Shown in pieces: positions 47,959 to 56,860 of a stretch of DNA of 64,000 bases. Each line of letters begins with the position of its first letter. The first letter of the stretch is position 1. The translations under genes and the position numbers were made by a program. The notes under the pieces were generated by a model. The model saw nothing but the letters and a program-made list of their open reading frames with translations. It did no database searches and was not told the DNA's origin. Source of the stretch: Parabacteroides distasonis (GTDB lineage: Bacteria > Bacteroidota > Bacteroidia > Bacteroidales > Tannerellaceae); assembly GCA_021531775.1 (NCBI GenBank), contig JAFBIU010000003.1:62001-126000 (forward strand). The letters run 5' to 3'.

Positions 47959-50034
47959 TTAAGAAATACGTTGTTTTTGTTTTTCAATTCGAATGCGTGC
48001 ATCCACGGCAAAGATTCCCCGTTCATTCGCGATGAGCGGATTGATGTCCATCTCCTTGATCTCCGTCGCAAAGCGTAACAGGGTCGAGAGACGGACAATG
48101 AGGTTGGCATAGAGCGACTCATCCACGCCCTGTTGCCCCCGTGTTCCCTTCAAGATCGGATAGCCTCGCAACGAGCGAATCATCGAGAAAGCCTCAGTGG
48201 CTGTCAAGGGGGCCAAGCCGTAAGATACATCTTTCAATACCTCTACAAAGATACCGCCCAATCCACAAAAGACCACATGGCCGAAACGTTCCTCATAGGT
48301 GGCACCCAGGAAGAGTTCACATCCCTTCAGCATCGGCTGTACCTGCACCGCCGTCACCTCTGGCAACCGCATCAGCCGTTCAAACTCGAACAGTAGATGT
48401 TCATCACAACGAATGTTCAACGCCACACCGCCCATGTCGCTCTTATGCAGCGGCCCTACGACTTTAGCCACCACCGGATAATGTACGCGACGGGCAAAGT
48501 CGAGCAGTGTCTCGGCTTGATCCGAAACGCACTCTTTCACCAAAGGAATCTGGGCTGCACGCAACAGGGTACGTACCTGTTCCGGATTCAGATAGCCATC
48601 CTCCACCTGATCGATGAGCCGGCGTACGGCTGGCACATCCACACCATACAATTGAATATCGCCACTGGCAGGACACGGGGTATTGAGTACCCGCGACAGG
48701 GCTGTACCCAAAGTCACTTCGTCTGTAAAATTGACATGCCCCTTCCGAATGAAACTCTTGACCTCCGGACCGGCCGTCACAATAGAGGGCAGGATCGGGA
48801 AGATCGGTTTCTGGCAACTCTCCATCTTCCGATGAAGCAGATCCAAGGCATCATTCAGTTTCTGTAGCCCCGTACTGCCAAAGATCACCATCATCAAATC
48901 GACCTGATCAAACTTCTCTTCGCAATAGTCAATGGCCGTAGCGAGATGTTCGACCGTACCGGTACCGATAATATCGATGGGATTACCAACAGCCGCCCCC
49001 GGCAACAACTTTGACTTCAATTCCTCTGCCAGCGGACCCTCAAAAGGCGGTACGTTCAGTCGTCCTTTAGAGAGCGCATCCGCCAACATGACCGCCGGAC
49101 CACCCGCATGGGTGACAATGGCACAATTCTTCCCTTTCACCTCCTTCAGGGTAAAGATGCTGGCTACAGTCGTCAATTCTTCTCGGCTGAAGCAACGCAC
49201 AATACCCGCCTTACGGAAGAGAGCCTCCACCGCTGAGTCAGAACTGGCGATGGCTCCGGTATGCGACGAAGCAGCCCGTTTCCCCGACTCGGTCGCACCC
49301 GCCTTGATGGCTGCAATCCGGCATCCCTTCCGGATCAAGGAAGCTGCATGATGAAGCAACTTGTCCGGCTGCTTGATCTGCTCAATGTACAGAATCTTGA
49401 TCTTTGAATCGCGGGAGGGATGGAAAGTCTGATCCATGTACTCCAACACATCTTCGACACCGATCTGCTTGGAATTGCCAACCGACCAAACCGACGAGAA
49501 ACGCAACCCCTTGGTCAGGGCAGATTCAATAATATAAAGGGCCGTAGCACCGGAACTGGAGATAAAATCAACCCCCTCCGGATCAAACTCCGGTACGGGA
49601 CGTGTAAAGACACCGTGGAAACGCATATTCATCAAGCCGATGCAATTGGGACCAATCATGGAAGCACCCGCCTCATTCACGATGTCCAGCATCTGCTGTT
49701 CCAACCTACCCCCTTCGACCGTCTCCTCGCCAAAACCGGCAGAGACTACGATAAAAGCCTTGGTTCCCTTCTGGCGGGCCAACACCTCCATGACGGAGGG
49801 ACACACCCGATTGGGAACTGACAGAATTGCCATTTCGACCGGAGGCAGTTCTTCAACCGAAGCATAGGTACGTACACCCTGTACATCCGGATCCTTTGCA
49901 TTCACAACATACAACGTACCTGCATATTGTCCGTCCAACAGATTGCGGACGATCTGCCCTCCCGGCTTGTGGACATTATTGGACCCTCCAACTACCACAA
50001 TACTATGAGGATCAACAAGTTCTCTATTAACCAT
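47959..50034 (-). CDS. ADP-forming acetate/acyl-CoA synthetase (fused alpha-beta)
   Basis: 691 residues if started at ATG 50034; the ATG at 50058 would leave a leader of only a few bases behind the -7 box at 50072. Order: CoA-binding Rossmann domain (IVVVGGSNNVHKPGG), succinyl-CoA-ligase-like domains with the phospho-His loop AASSHTGAIASSDSAVEALF, and ATP-grasp beta part (GLGGIFVEVLKDVSYGLAPL). Such enzymes turn acyl-CoA, ADP and phosphate into acid, CoA and ATP, saving energy in acetate or amino-acid fermentation. Substrate range not predictable. Confidence 0.9.
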   Translation of the reverse strand: MVNRELVDPHSIVVVGGSNNVHKPGGQIVRNLLDGQYAGTLYVVNAKDPDVQGVRTYASVEELPPVEMAILSVPNRVCPSVMEVLARQKGTKAFIVVSAGFGEETVEGGRLEQQMLDIVNEAGASMIGPNCIGLMNMRFHGVFTRPVPEFDPEGVDFISSSGATALYIIESALTKGLRFSSVWSVGNSKQIGVEDVLEYMDQTFHPSRDSKIKILYIEQIKQPDKLLHHAASLIRKGCRIAAIKAGATESGKRAASSHTGAIASSDSAVEALFRKAGIVRCFSREELTTVASIFTLKEVKGKNCAIVTHAGGPAVMLADALSKGRLNVPPFEGPLAEELKSKLLPGAAVGNPIDIIGTGTVEHLATAIDYCEEKFDQVDLMMVIFGSTGLQKLNDALDLLHRKMESCQKPIFPILPSIVTAGPEVKSFIRKGHVNFTDEVTLGTALSRVLNTPCPASGDIQLYGVDVPAVRRLIDQVEDGYLNPEQVRTLLRAAQIPLVKECVSDQAETLLDFARRVHYPVVAKVVGPLHKSDMGGVALNIRCDEHLLFEFERLMRLPEVTAVQVQPMLKGCELFLGATYEERFGHVVFCGLGGIFVEVLKDVSYGLAPLTATEAFSMIRSLRGYPILKGTRGQQGVDESLYANLIVRLSTLLRFATEIKEMDINPLIANERGIFAVDARIRIEKQKQRIS

Positions 50035-50071
50035 AGCTGAATCATCTAAAAGGTTCATACTGGATTCGAAA

Positions 50072-50079
50072 CAAATATA
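50072..50079 (-). promoter_or_regulatory. -7 box of the acyl-CoA synthetase gene
   Basis: TATATTTG on the minus strand matches TAnnTTTG. It may serve the acyl-CoA synthetase, PCMD and barrel genes, which are closely spaced. Confidence 0.5.
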
Positions 50080-50133
50080 CTCTTTTTCAGTCAGACTAAA
50101 ATCAAACTGAAAAAATTTTTTCTTACCGATTCA

Positions 50134-50164
50134 TTGCTCAGTTTACAATTTTCAATTATTTTTG
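50134..50164 (+). promoter_or_regulatory. Promoter of the cytochrome-FGE operon
   Basis: TTG at 50134-50136, 20-nt spacer, TATTTTTG at 50157-50164: a near-ideal Bacteroides promoter, 75 bp before the ATG at 50239. Confidence 0.75.
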
Positions 50165-50238
50165 TCGGTATCAATGAAAAGAGTTGTTTGTTTCACTCTT
50201 CTCAAAAAAGATTGCAAAAAAAAATACCATAAAGACTA

Positions 50239-51780
50239 ATGACAAAAAAAAGTAATTCAAACCATTCTCTCTTTCTCCTGGGTGGCGTAGCAATTGGTCT
50301 CGCCCTAGCTGTTGGAGCCTACATGACGTCGGTGCACTTTTCGTCTGACGAGTCCTGTATGCAATGCCATGTTCATCCCCATGCTGAAGAAAGCTGGAAA
50401 TTGTCCAAGCATGTGAATAACGGCAGTGGTGTCAAGACGCACTGTGTAGCGTGTCACCTTCCGCCCCAAAGCCAGACGTGGGCACACTATTCGGCGAAAG
50501 CCAAATTGGGATTGATGGATGTGTGGTCTTATCTGACCAAAGATAGCGCAGATTTCAATTGGGATATGAAATCAGAGTTGGAAAATGCGGTGAAGTTCAT
50601 TCCGAACGAATCATGTAAGGAGTGCCACCAGAACCTCTTCCCGTCAGGGATCAGCGATGATGGCGTGACAGCTCACCTCTATTACGACGAAAACGAAGAA
50701 AAACTGAATTTGCAGTGTATCAGCTGCCACTTGGATGCTGGTCACTACAACCCCAACTATAATCACTCGAAACTGGCAGGAGTTCCGGGATCAGGCAACA
50801 GCACAACACCGGTCGATACCAGCCTCTTCTTCAAGGAAGCGACTCCGATCACAGCCTTTGCCGATTATACCGAACAGATTCCGGGTACCATAGTATCCTT
50901 CAAGATGGTAGCCATCCCGGGCGGTACCTTCCAAATGGGTAGCAACGACAGCGAACCGTTCCACAAGGCAGACGAGAGCCCAGTTCACAAAGTGACCGTC
51001 AACGACTTCTTTATGGCTGAAGTGGAGGTAACATGGGATCAGTATTGGGCCTTCTACGGTAACACGATGAGTGAAGGTCGTACACCGCCAGAAGTGATCT
51101 ATGCCAACAACAGCCGTCCTGACGTGGATGCTGTATCCGGTCCGACACCTCCGTTCGGATTCCCGGACCAGGGTTGGGGTAGCGGTGACCGTCCTGCCAT
51201 TACGATGACACACTATGCCGCAGAGACCTTCTGCCAGTGGCTTTCCTTGAAGACCGGCAAGAAGTATCGTCTCCCGACAGAGGCTGAATGGGAATATGCA
51301 GCCCGCGGTGGTACGGAGACGCCCTACTTCTTCAGTGGTAACCCGAAGGACTTCTCCGATCAGGGATTCTGGCGCAAGTTCTTCGATGCAAAGACAGACA
51401 GTATCAGTTCGTATGTGATCTACAGCAAGAACAGTCAAAACAAGACTCAGGAACCGAATTTGGTGAAAGCCAATCCGTTCGGATTAAAGAATATGATGGG
51501 TAACGTCATGGAGTATTGTGCGGACAAGTACGATCCCGAAGCCTACAAGAAGCAGGGTGACAATGCAGTCAACCCGTTGTGCACTGAAGGCGACGAATGG
51601 GTAGTACGTGGTGGTAACTACACCTCCGATGCAGCTGACCTGCGTTGTGCAGCCCGCGACTACACGAAGCATGACCTTTGGTTGAAGACCGACCCGCAGC
51701 AGCCCAAGAGTATCTGGTGGTATTCTGACATCCGGGGTATCGGATTCCGTGTTGTATGCGAAAATGTACCGAATCAATAA
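50239..51780 (+). CDS. Tetraheme NapC/NrfH-type cytochrome c fused to an FGE-sulfatase (SUMF1) domain
   Basis: 513 residues. One N-terminal membrane anchor (about 10-30), then four CXXCH heme sites at residues 40-44, 69-73, 126-130 and 160-164, the size and heme number of NrfH/NapC quinol dehydrogenases. Residues about 215-510 form an FGE/SUMF1 fold: MVAIPGGTFQMGSND, VEVTWDQYWAF, YRLPTEAEWEYAARGG, NVMEYCADKYDP, WVVRGGNY and GIGFRVVCEN. The cysteine pair of true formylglycine-generating enzymes is missing after RGGNY, so it should not modify sulfatases and may instead act as a binding or structural module, as in the GldK/GldJ group. It heads an operon with an exported oxidoreductase and an isomerase. 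The likely role is passing electrons between quinone and a periplasmic partner. Confidence 0.85.
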   Translation: MTKKSNSNHSLFLLGGVAIGLALAVGAYMTSVHFSSDESCMQCHVHPHAEESWKLSKHVNNGSGVKTHCVACHLPPQSQTWAHYSAKAKLGLMDVWSYLTKDSADFNWDMKSELENAVKFIPNESCKECHQNLFPSGISDDGVTAHLYYDENEEKLNLQCISCHLDAGHYNPNYNHSKLAGVPGSGNSTTPVDTSLFFKEATPITAFADYTEQIPGTIVSFKMVAIPGGTFQMGSNDSEPFHKADESPVHKVTVNDFFMAEVEVTWDQYWAFYGNTMSEGRTPPEVIYANNSRPDVDAVSGPTPPFGFPDQGWGSGDRPAITMTHYAAETFCQWLSLKTGKKYRLPTEAEWEYAARGGTETPYFFSGNPKDFSDQGFWRKFFDAKTDSISSYVIYSKNSQNKTQEPNLVKANPFGLKNMMGNVMEYCADKYDPEAYKKQGDNAVNPLCTEGDEWVVRGGNYTSDAADLRCAARDYTKHDLWLKTDPQQPKSIWWYSDIRGIGFRVVCENVPNQ

Positions 51781-51808
51781 ACATTATTAACTTCTATATT
51801 ATACCAGA

Positions 51809-53194
51809 ATGAAAGAGACTAAATTCAGCAGAAGATCGTTCCTGAAGAGTTCTGCCATGGCAGGTGTCTTAGGAACAATAGGAACAGGTAGTGCAGCCAG
51901 CATGTTGACATCATGTGCAGGTGGCGAAGGTGCAGCAGCTTCACAGGCTGTGAAGAATGCAGGCGAAGGTAAATGGCACATTCCCGAATTGCCCGACTTG
52001 GCAACAGACGGTAAGGAACTGAAAGCCGGTGTGATCGGTTGCGGTGGCCGTGGATCCGGTGCAGCTTTCAACTTCTTGAATGCTGCTAATGGCGTTACCA
52101 TCACAGCTTTGGGCGATACGTTCCAGGAGCGTGTTGATGCTTTGGCTGAGAAACTGAAATCAGAGAAGAACATCGATGTTCCGGCCGACAAGCGTTTCGT
52201 AGGTTTGGATGCTTACAAGCAGGTTATCGACAGTGGTGTTGATGTAGTGATCATCGCTACTCCGCCGTTGTTCCGTCCGGTTCATTTCCAATATGCAACT
52301 GAAAAGGGCAAACACAGCTTCTTGGAGAAACCGATCTGCGTGGATCCGGTAGGCTATCGTACCATCATGGCTACAGCTAAGCAGGCTCAGGCTAAGAACT
52401 TGTGCGTTGTAACAGGTACACAGCGTCACCACCAGCGTTCATACGTAGAATCTTACAAGAAGATCTTGGAAGGTGCTATCGGTGAAATCACAGGCGGTAT
52501 CGTTTACTGGAACCAGAGCATGTTGTGGTATCGTGAACGTCAGAAAGAATGGAACGACTGCGAATACATGATCAAGGACTGGGTGAACTGGAAATGGCTT
52601 TCTGGTGACCACATCGTTGAACAGCACGTTCACAACATCGACGTATTCACATGGTTCAGCGGTTTGAAACCGGTGAAGGCTGTCGGCTTCGGTTCTCGTC
52701 AGCGTCGTATCACAGGTGACCAGTACGATAACTTCAGCATCGACTTCACGATGGAGAATGGTATCCACCTGCACAGTATGTGTCGTCAGATCGACGGTTG
52801 CGCCAACAACGTAAGCGAGTTCATCCAGGGTACAAAGGGTAGCTGGAACAGTGCTACCATGGAGATCAAGGATTTGGCTGGCAACGTAGTTTGGAAGTTC
52901 GACAAGGATGCTGAGAAGACTCAGTACAAGCAGGTTGACCCCTACACACTGGAGCACGTAGATTGGATCAACTGTATCCGTGGCAACAAACCGGTTGAAC
53001 AGGCTTCTGAAACAGCTGTCGCCAACATGGGTGCTATCATGGGTCGTGAGGCTGCCTACACAGGTGCTGAGACTACATGGGATGCCATGACGGCTTCTGC
53101 TTTGGATTACACTCCGAAGGATCTGAACCTCGGCAAGATGGATATGAGCGGATTTACCGTTCCTGTTCCGGGCAAACCGTTGGAAAAGAAATAA
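51809..53194 (+). CDS. Tat-exported Gfo/Idh/MocA oxidoreductase, lipoprotein
   Basis: 461 residues. The signal has a twin-arginine motif (KFSRRSFLKSSAMAG) and a lipobox ending MLTSCAGG, so the folded, cofactor-loaded enzyme is probably exported and tethered. NAD(P) site AGVIGCGGRGSGAAFNFL (about 73), catalytic EKP in GKHSFLEKPICVDPVGYR (about 170), then GTQRHHQRSYVE, HIVEQHVHNIDVF and EFIQGTKGSW. The family oxidises or reduces sugar hydroxyls, often with a bound nicotinamide (for example Zymomonas glucose-fructose oxidoreductase, also Tat-exported). It lies 28 bp after the cytochrome-FGE gene and 12 bp before the isomerase. Codon use suggests strong expression. Substrate unknown. Confidence 0.9.
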   Translation: MKETKFSRRSFLKSSAMAGVLGTIGTGSAASMLTSCAGGEGAAASQAVKNAGEGKWHIPELPDLATDGKELKAGVIGCGGRGSGAAFNFLNAANGVTITALGDTFQERVDALAEKLKSEKNIDVPADKRFVGLDAYKQVIDSGVDVVIIATPPLFRPVHFQYATEKGKHSFLEKPICVDPVGYRTIMATAKQAQAKNLCVVTGTQRHHQRSYVESYKKILEGAIGEITGGIVYWNQSMLWYRERQKEWNDCEYMIKDWVNWKWLSGDHIVEQHVHNIDVFTWFSGLKPVKAVGFGSRQRRITGDQYDNFSIDFTMENGIHLHSMCRQIDGCANNVSEFIQGTKGSWNSATMEIKDLAGNVVWKFDKDAEKTQYKQVDPYTLEHVDWINCIRGNKPVEQASETAVANMGAIMGREAAYTGAETTWDAMTASALDYTPKDLNLGKMDMSGFTVPVPGKPLEKK

Positions 53195-53206
53195 TCCGAG
53201 CGTTGT

Positions 53207-54148
53207 ATGGAATTCAATAGAAGAAACTTCTTAAGAGGTGCTGCCCTTGCCATGGGTGGCACCTTGCTTGCATCATGTGCAGGCGGAAATGCAGAGCAGA
53301 AAGAGGGCGAGGCTTGTTGTAACGACAAGAAGAGCTGCCCGAACAAGAAGAATGTAGAACTGAAGCTCTCCTTCCAAGAGGGTACAGCTCCGGGTGAAAA
53401 CCTGAACGAGAAGTTCGACTACATGGAGAAGATGGGTATCGTCGGTTTCGAACCGGGTGGTCGCGGACTCTCCAAACGCGTAGAAGAGATCCAGAAAGCG
53501 TTGAGCGGTCGTAACATCAAGGTGAGTGCCATCTGTGCTGGTTTCGAAGGTTTCATTCTGTCTGAGGATGCAGCCGTACGCAAACAGTGTATGGACACCA
53601 TGAAGGAGATCATCGAGGCTGCTGGTGCACTGGGTTCAACCGGTGTCATCATCGTTCCGGCATTCAACCATCAGAAGCCCTGCAAACCGCATACACAGGA
53701 GACACGTGATTTCTTGTGTGAACAGTACAACGAAATGGGTACTTTCGCTGCACAGCACAACACGACAGTGATCTTTGAGCCGCTGAACCGCAAAGAGGCC
53801 TTCTACCTGCGTCAGGTGGGTGATGCCGCTTCATTGTGTCGCGACATCAACAATCCGGGTGTTCGTTGCATGGGTGACTTCTGGCACATGACTTGGGAAG
53901 AGAACTCCGATATGGGTGCTTTCCTGTCAGCTGGCGAATACCTGCAGCATGTACACGTAGCCAGCCGCAAACGTCGCAGCATGCCGGGTGAGGATGGCGA
54001 AGCCGATAACTACGTAGAGGGATTCCGCGCATTGAAGATGATGGGATACGACAAGTATGTCAGCTTCGAATGTGGTTGCCAGGGCGATCGTAACGTCGTA
54101 TTGCCGGCAGCAGTGGAATTGCTCCGTAAACAATGGGAAGAGGCTTAA
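53207..54148 (+). CDS. Tat-exported sugar isomerase/epimerase (xylose-isomerase-like TIM barrel), lipoprotein
   Basis: 313 residues. Signal MEFNRRNFLRGAALAMGG with a lipobox LLASCAGG, again Tat plus lipoprotein. After a Cys-rich spacer comes an AP-endonuclease-2-type TIM barrel with metal ligands expected in TTVIFEPLNRKE (Glu), MGDFWHM (Asp, His), QHVHVAS (His) and YVSFECGC (Glu). The family includes hydroxypyruvate isomerase, 3-keto-sugar and tagatose epimerases. Its location next to an exported oxidoreductase suggests that both act on the same sugar in the periplasm. Function otherwise unknown. Confidence 0.88.
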   Translation: MEFNRRNFLRGAALAMGGTLLASCAGGNAEQKEGEACCNDKKSCPNKKNVELKLSFQEGTAPGENLNEKFDYMEKMGIVGFEPGGRGLSKRVEEIQKALSGRNIKVSAICAGFEGFILSEDAAVRKQCMDTMKEIIEAAGALGSTGVIIVPAFNHQKPCKPHTQETRDFLCEQYNEMGTFAAQHNTTVIFEPLNRKEAFYLRQVGDAASLCRDINNPGVRCMGDFWHMTWEENSDMGAFLSAGEYLQHVHVASRKRRSMPGEDGEADNYVEGFRALKMMGYDKYVSFECGCQGDRNVVLPAAVELLRKQWEEA

Positions 54149-54152
54149 ACCG

Positions 54153-54854
54153 ATGGCATTGGTTTATCCCCATATACAACTGAGTGAGGTGGTGGAAGAG
54201 CACCCCTCACTCATTCCTATGATTAACCGGTTTGGCATCCGTTTAGGGCTGGGTGACAAATCGGTCAAGATGATATGTGAAGCGCATGGCTTGGATCCGG
54301 ATTTCCTGCTGACGGTGATCAACACCTACCTGAATGAAGATTATTTCCCGGAAAAGAAACTGCAGACCTTCCACACGTCACAGATCATCGACTACCTGAC
54401 AAAGACCAATCTCTATTATGCCCGTTACCAGTTGCCGAACATCGAGCGTCACCTGCAGTCGTTCATCCAGCAGAGTGCACCGGACAATCCCTCCCTGACC
54501 CTCATCGGCAAGTTCTTCCATTCGTTCAAGACCGAGTTGATGGCGCGTATCCAACAGGATGACACGGTCTGGTTTCCCCGTTGCCTCACGTTGTGCCAGC
54601 AATTGGAGAGTCTTCCTTTGCCCATCGCCTACACACCGGCTCCCGAGGTGGAAGAGGATCGGATCGAGGCACTCTTGGCCGATCTGAAACGGATCTTGAT
54701 CCGTCACTTGGCGGGAGACTACAATGAGAATCTCTGTTATGCGGTCATCTTTGCCCTCAGCAGTCTGGAGAAGGACATCAAACAACATAACCGGATCCGT
54801 TACCGGATTCTGATGCCCATGGTCGCCACTATGGAGCAGCTCAATGCCCAATGA
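54153..54854 (+). CDS. RIC/hemerythrin-fold protein lacking most iron ligands
   Basis: 233 residues from ATG 54153, 4 bp after the isomerase stop; an earlier in-frame start lies inside that gene. The first 60 residues (SEVVEEHPSLIPMINRFGIRLG) resemble the ScdA_N/DUF542 domain but lack its Cys-Cys. The rest aligns by pattern with the hemerythrin domain of RIC/YtfE (IIDYLTKTNLYYARYQLPNIERHL, RIQQDDTVWFPRC, LEKDIKQHNRIRYRILMP), yet the expected His and Glu ligands are mostly replaced. It overlaps a LuxR-type gene by 11 bp. This makes a sensory or adaptor role more likely than iron-sulfur repair. Confidence 0.65.
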   Translation: MALVYPHIQLSEVVEEHPSLIPMINRFGIRLGLGDKSVKMICEAHGLDPDFLLTVINTYLNEDYFPEKKLQTFHTSQIIDYLTKTNLYYARYQLPNIERHLQSFIQQSAPDNPSLTLIGKFFHSFKTELMARIQQDDTVWFPRCLTLCQQLESLPLPIAYTPAPEVEEDRIEALLADLKRILIRHLAGDYNENLCYAVIFALSSLEKDIKQHNRIRYRILMPMVATMEQLNAQ

Positions 54855-55425
54855 CCCCATGCACACAGTCAAACGAATTGCCCTCATCCTCACGGACACA
54901 CTGCAATGCATCGGGTTGCACACGCTACTGACAGATTATTTCACCCCGGTCGAGATTGCGACCTATTCCTCTTTCGCAGCCTGCAAGTGTATCGGGACCG
55001 ACTTCGATTGTTACATCACGCAAGCAGACCTGTTTGTAGTCCATGCCGATTTCTTTCTGCCTCGTCGGGCGAAAACGTGGGTATTGACAAACAGTACAGA
55101 CTCCAACGATGCAGCATCGGGCATCAATTACCTTTGTACGACCGATTCAATCGAGAATCTGCTGGAGCAACTCCGCCAGTTGTTCGAGCAGGAAACTACC
55201 TCCAACGAGGCCAACAAAGGACTCTCGCAACGGGAGATCGATGTGTTGCAGTTGGTGGCCACGGGCATTACCAACAAGGAGATTGCGGACAAGTTGAACA
55301 TCAGCCTCAACACGGTACTCTCCCACCGAAAAAACATCACCTCCAAATTGGGCATCAAGACAGTCTCCGGCCTCACTTTCTATGCCATCATGAACGGCAT
55401 CATTGCCGGCAATGAGATTGAATAA
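54844..55425 (+). CDS. LuxR-type DNA-binding regulator
   Basis: 193 residues (or 188 from ATG 54859). Receiver-like N-domain with a possible phosphoacceptor Asp in VVHADFFLPRR; the conserved Lys is replaced by Cys in GINYLCTTDS. The HTH is GLSQREIDVLQLVATGITNKEIA followed by LNTVLSHRKNITSKLGI. Coupled by overlap to the hemerythrin-fold gene, so the two probably work as a pair. No histidine kinase nearby. Ends 10 bp before the convergent umuC-like gene. Confidence 0.88.
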   Translation: MPNDPMHTVKRIALILTDTLQCIGLHTLLTDYFTPVEIATYSSFAACKCIGTDFDCYITQADLFVVHADFFLPRRAKTWVLTNSTDSNDAASGINYLCTTDSIENLLEQLRQLFEQETTSNEANKGLSQREIDVLQLVATGITNKEIADKLNISLNTVLSHRKNITSKLGIKTVSGLTFYAIMNGIIAGNEIE

Positions 55426-55434
55426 CCCATCGTG

Positions 55435-56703
55435 TCATAATTTAAGCGGGATGATATCATCCAAATTCGTGGTATATTGCGGAGAAAGGTATTCACTCTT
55501 GAGTCCGAAGCGTTGGATCGTGCCTTGTGCAGCCACCCGGATGGCTCCATCCCCATTCTTACGATTGATCTCATCAATCGCCTCCAGCAGTCGTCGTTGC
55601 TTCACACGATCAACCTTGTCGAACAGATTCGTCTGCACCGCATGGGCAGGCACCAGTTCATAACAGACCACCCCCGCCTTCTTGTACCAAAACTCGCCAT
55701 CTTTGTAATGGATACGCAAGGCCTGGAGTGCTGCTTGAATCAACTCCCGCGCATCATGAGTGGGCACTGGAAAGGTAATACTCTGCTGGATCATGTCTGA
55801 AGGATCATCCGTTCGGAAACGGGAGGTATAAGCAAAGACCAGCAGTTGACCGGCAGCCGTCTGTTGGGAACGAAGGCGACGGGCACATTCGGCCGCAAAA
55901 TTGGCAACGGCCTCTTCCAATTGCTGTTTGTCAGCCACTCCTCGATCGGGAAAGCTACGACTGGTACAGAGGCTGTGCTGGATGGTCTGTTGGTCCAACT
56001 CAATGCAGGGGAAGCCTCGCAATTCTTTCCAGGTGTGTAGTCCCGTGACGGTAAATTGTTGACGCACCCACGACTCGCGGCATTGGGTAAAATCCCAGGC
56101 TGTATGTACGTCGTGTGCCTCCAATCGACGGAGCATCCGTCGTCCAATGCCCCACACATCACCCACCTCAAACAGATGCAGAGCCTTGGTGCGTTTCTCC
56201 TCCGTATCGATCATCGCTACCCCTTTATAGCCCGGATATGTCTTGGCAAACTTACTCGCCATCTTCGCCAAAGTACGGGTCGGAGCTATCCCCATCGAAA
56301 CGGGAATACCAGTTCCCTTGGTGACTTTCCGGACAATCTCCTCGCCATAGGCCTTGAGCTGCTCGCCGCTCCCCATCCCACTGAAATCCAGAAACGCCTC
56401 ATCGATGCTGTAAATCTCCAAATGGGGTGTGTAGCGACTCAGTAGCGACATCACCCGACGACTCATATCACCGTAGAGAGTATAGTTGCTGGAAAAGAGG
56501 GTAACCCGCTCCCGTTCCAAAAGTTCCCGCACCTCAAAGAAGGGATCTCCCATCTTCAAGCCCAATACCTTCGCCTCGTTGCTACGGGCTATGACGCATC
56601 CGTCGTTGTTGCTGAGCACCACGACTGGACGTCTCTGTAGATCGGGGCGAAACACCCGTTCACAGGAGACAAAGAAATTGTTACAATCCACCAATGCAAA
56701 CAT
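55435..56703 (-). CDS. umuC: Y-family DNA polymerase (UmuC-like)
   Basis: 422 residues from ATG 56703 ([18 protein letters not shown]), the standard N-terminus. Catalytic acids are Asp in [10 protein letters not shown] and the Asp-Glu of [26 protein letters not shown] and the C-terminal DUF4113-like end ([23 protein letters not shown]) are UmuC-type. It does translesion synthesis. UmuD, the usual partner, is not next to it. No LexA box was identified. Confidence 0.93.
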   Translation of the reverse strand: MFALVDCNNFFVSCERVFRPDLQRRPVVVLSNNDGCVIARSNEAKVLGLKMGDPFFEVRELLERERVTLFSSNYTLYGDMSRRVMSLLSRYTPHLEIYSIDEAFLDFSGMGSGEQLKAYGEEIVRKVTKGTGIPVSMGIAPTRTLAKMASKFAKTYPGYKGVAMIDTEEKRTKALHLFEVGDVWGIGRRMLRRLEAHDVHTAWDFTQCRESWVRQQFTVTGLHTWKELRGFPCIELDQQTIQHSLCTSRSFPDRGVADKQQLEEAVANFAAECARRLRSQQTAAGQLLVFAYTSRFRTDDPSDMIQQSITFPVPTHDARELIQAALQALRIHYKDGEFWYKKAGVVCYELVPAHAVQTNLFDKVDRVKQRRLLEAIDEINRKNGDGAIRVAAQGTIQRFGLKSEYLSPQYTTNLDDIIPLKL

Positions 56704-56806
56704 AAAGGCTATTATGTCACTCAACTTTGTTCGCCACAAAGATAAACAATCCTTTTATTTCAAACATGGTTGGGGAAAGGAGTCAAATGCAATTTGTAAG
56801 AAAGCA

Positions 56807-56835
56807 AATAGCCCAAGGAAAACCCCTGGGCTATT
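56807..56835 (-). terminator. Intrinsic terminator of the cohesin-like / MBG protein gene
   Basis: On the minus strand AATAGCCCAGGG pairs with CCTTGGGCTATT around TTTT, followed by a modest T-rich stretch. Confidence 0.7.
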
Positions 56836-56860
56836 CGAATAAATGAGCTATTGTGAACGC

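Noticed and set aside
50239-51780. Active formylglycine-generating enzyme for a sulfatase
   Set aside because: The catalytic cysteine pair is missing and no sulfatase gene is in the window.
54057-54152. Longer N-terminus for the hemerythrin-fold protein
   Set aside because: It would lie inside the isomerase coding region and adds residues with no resemblance to the family.
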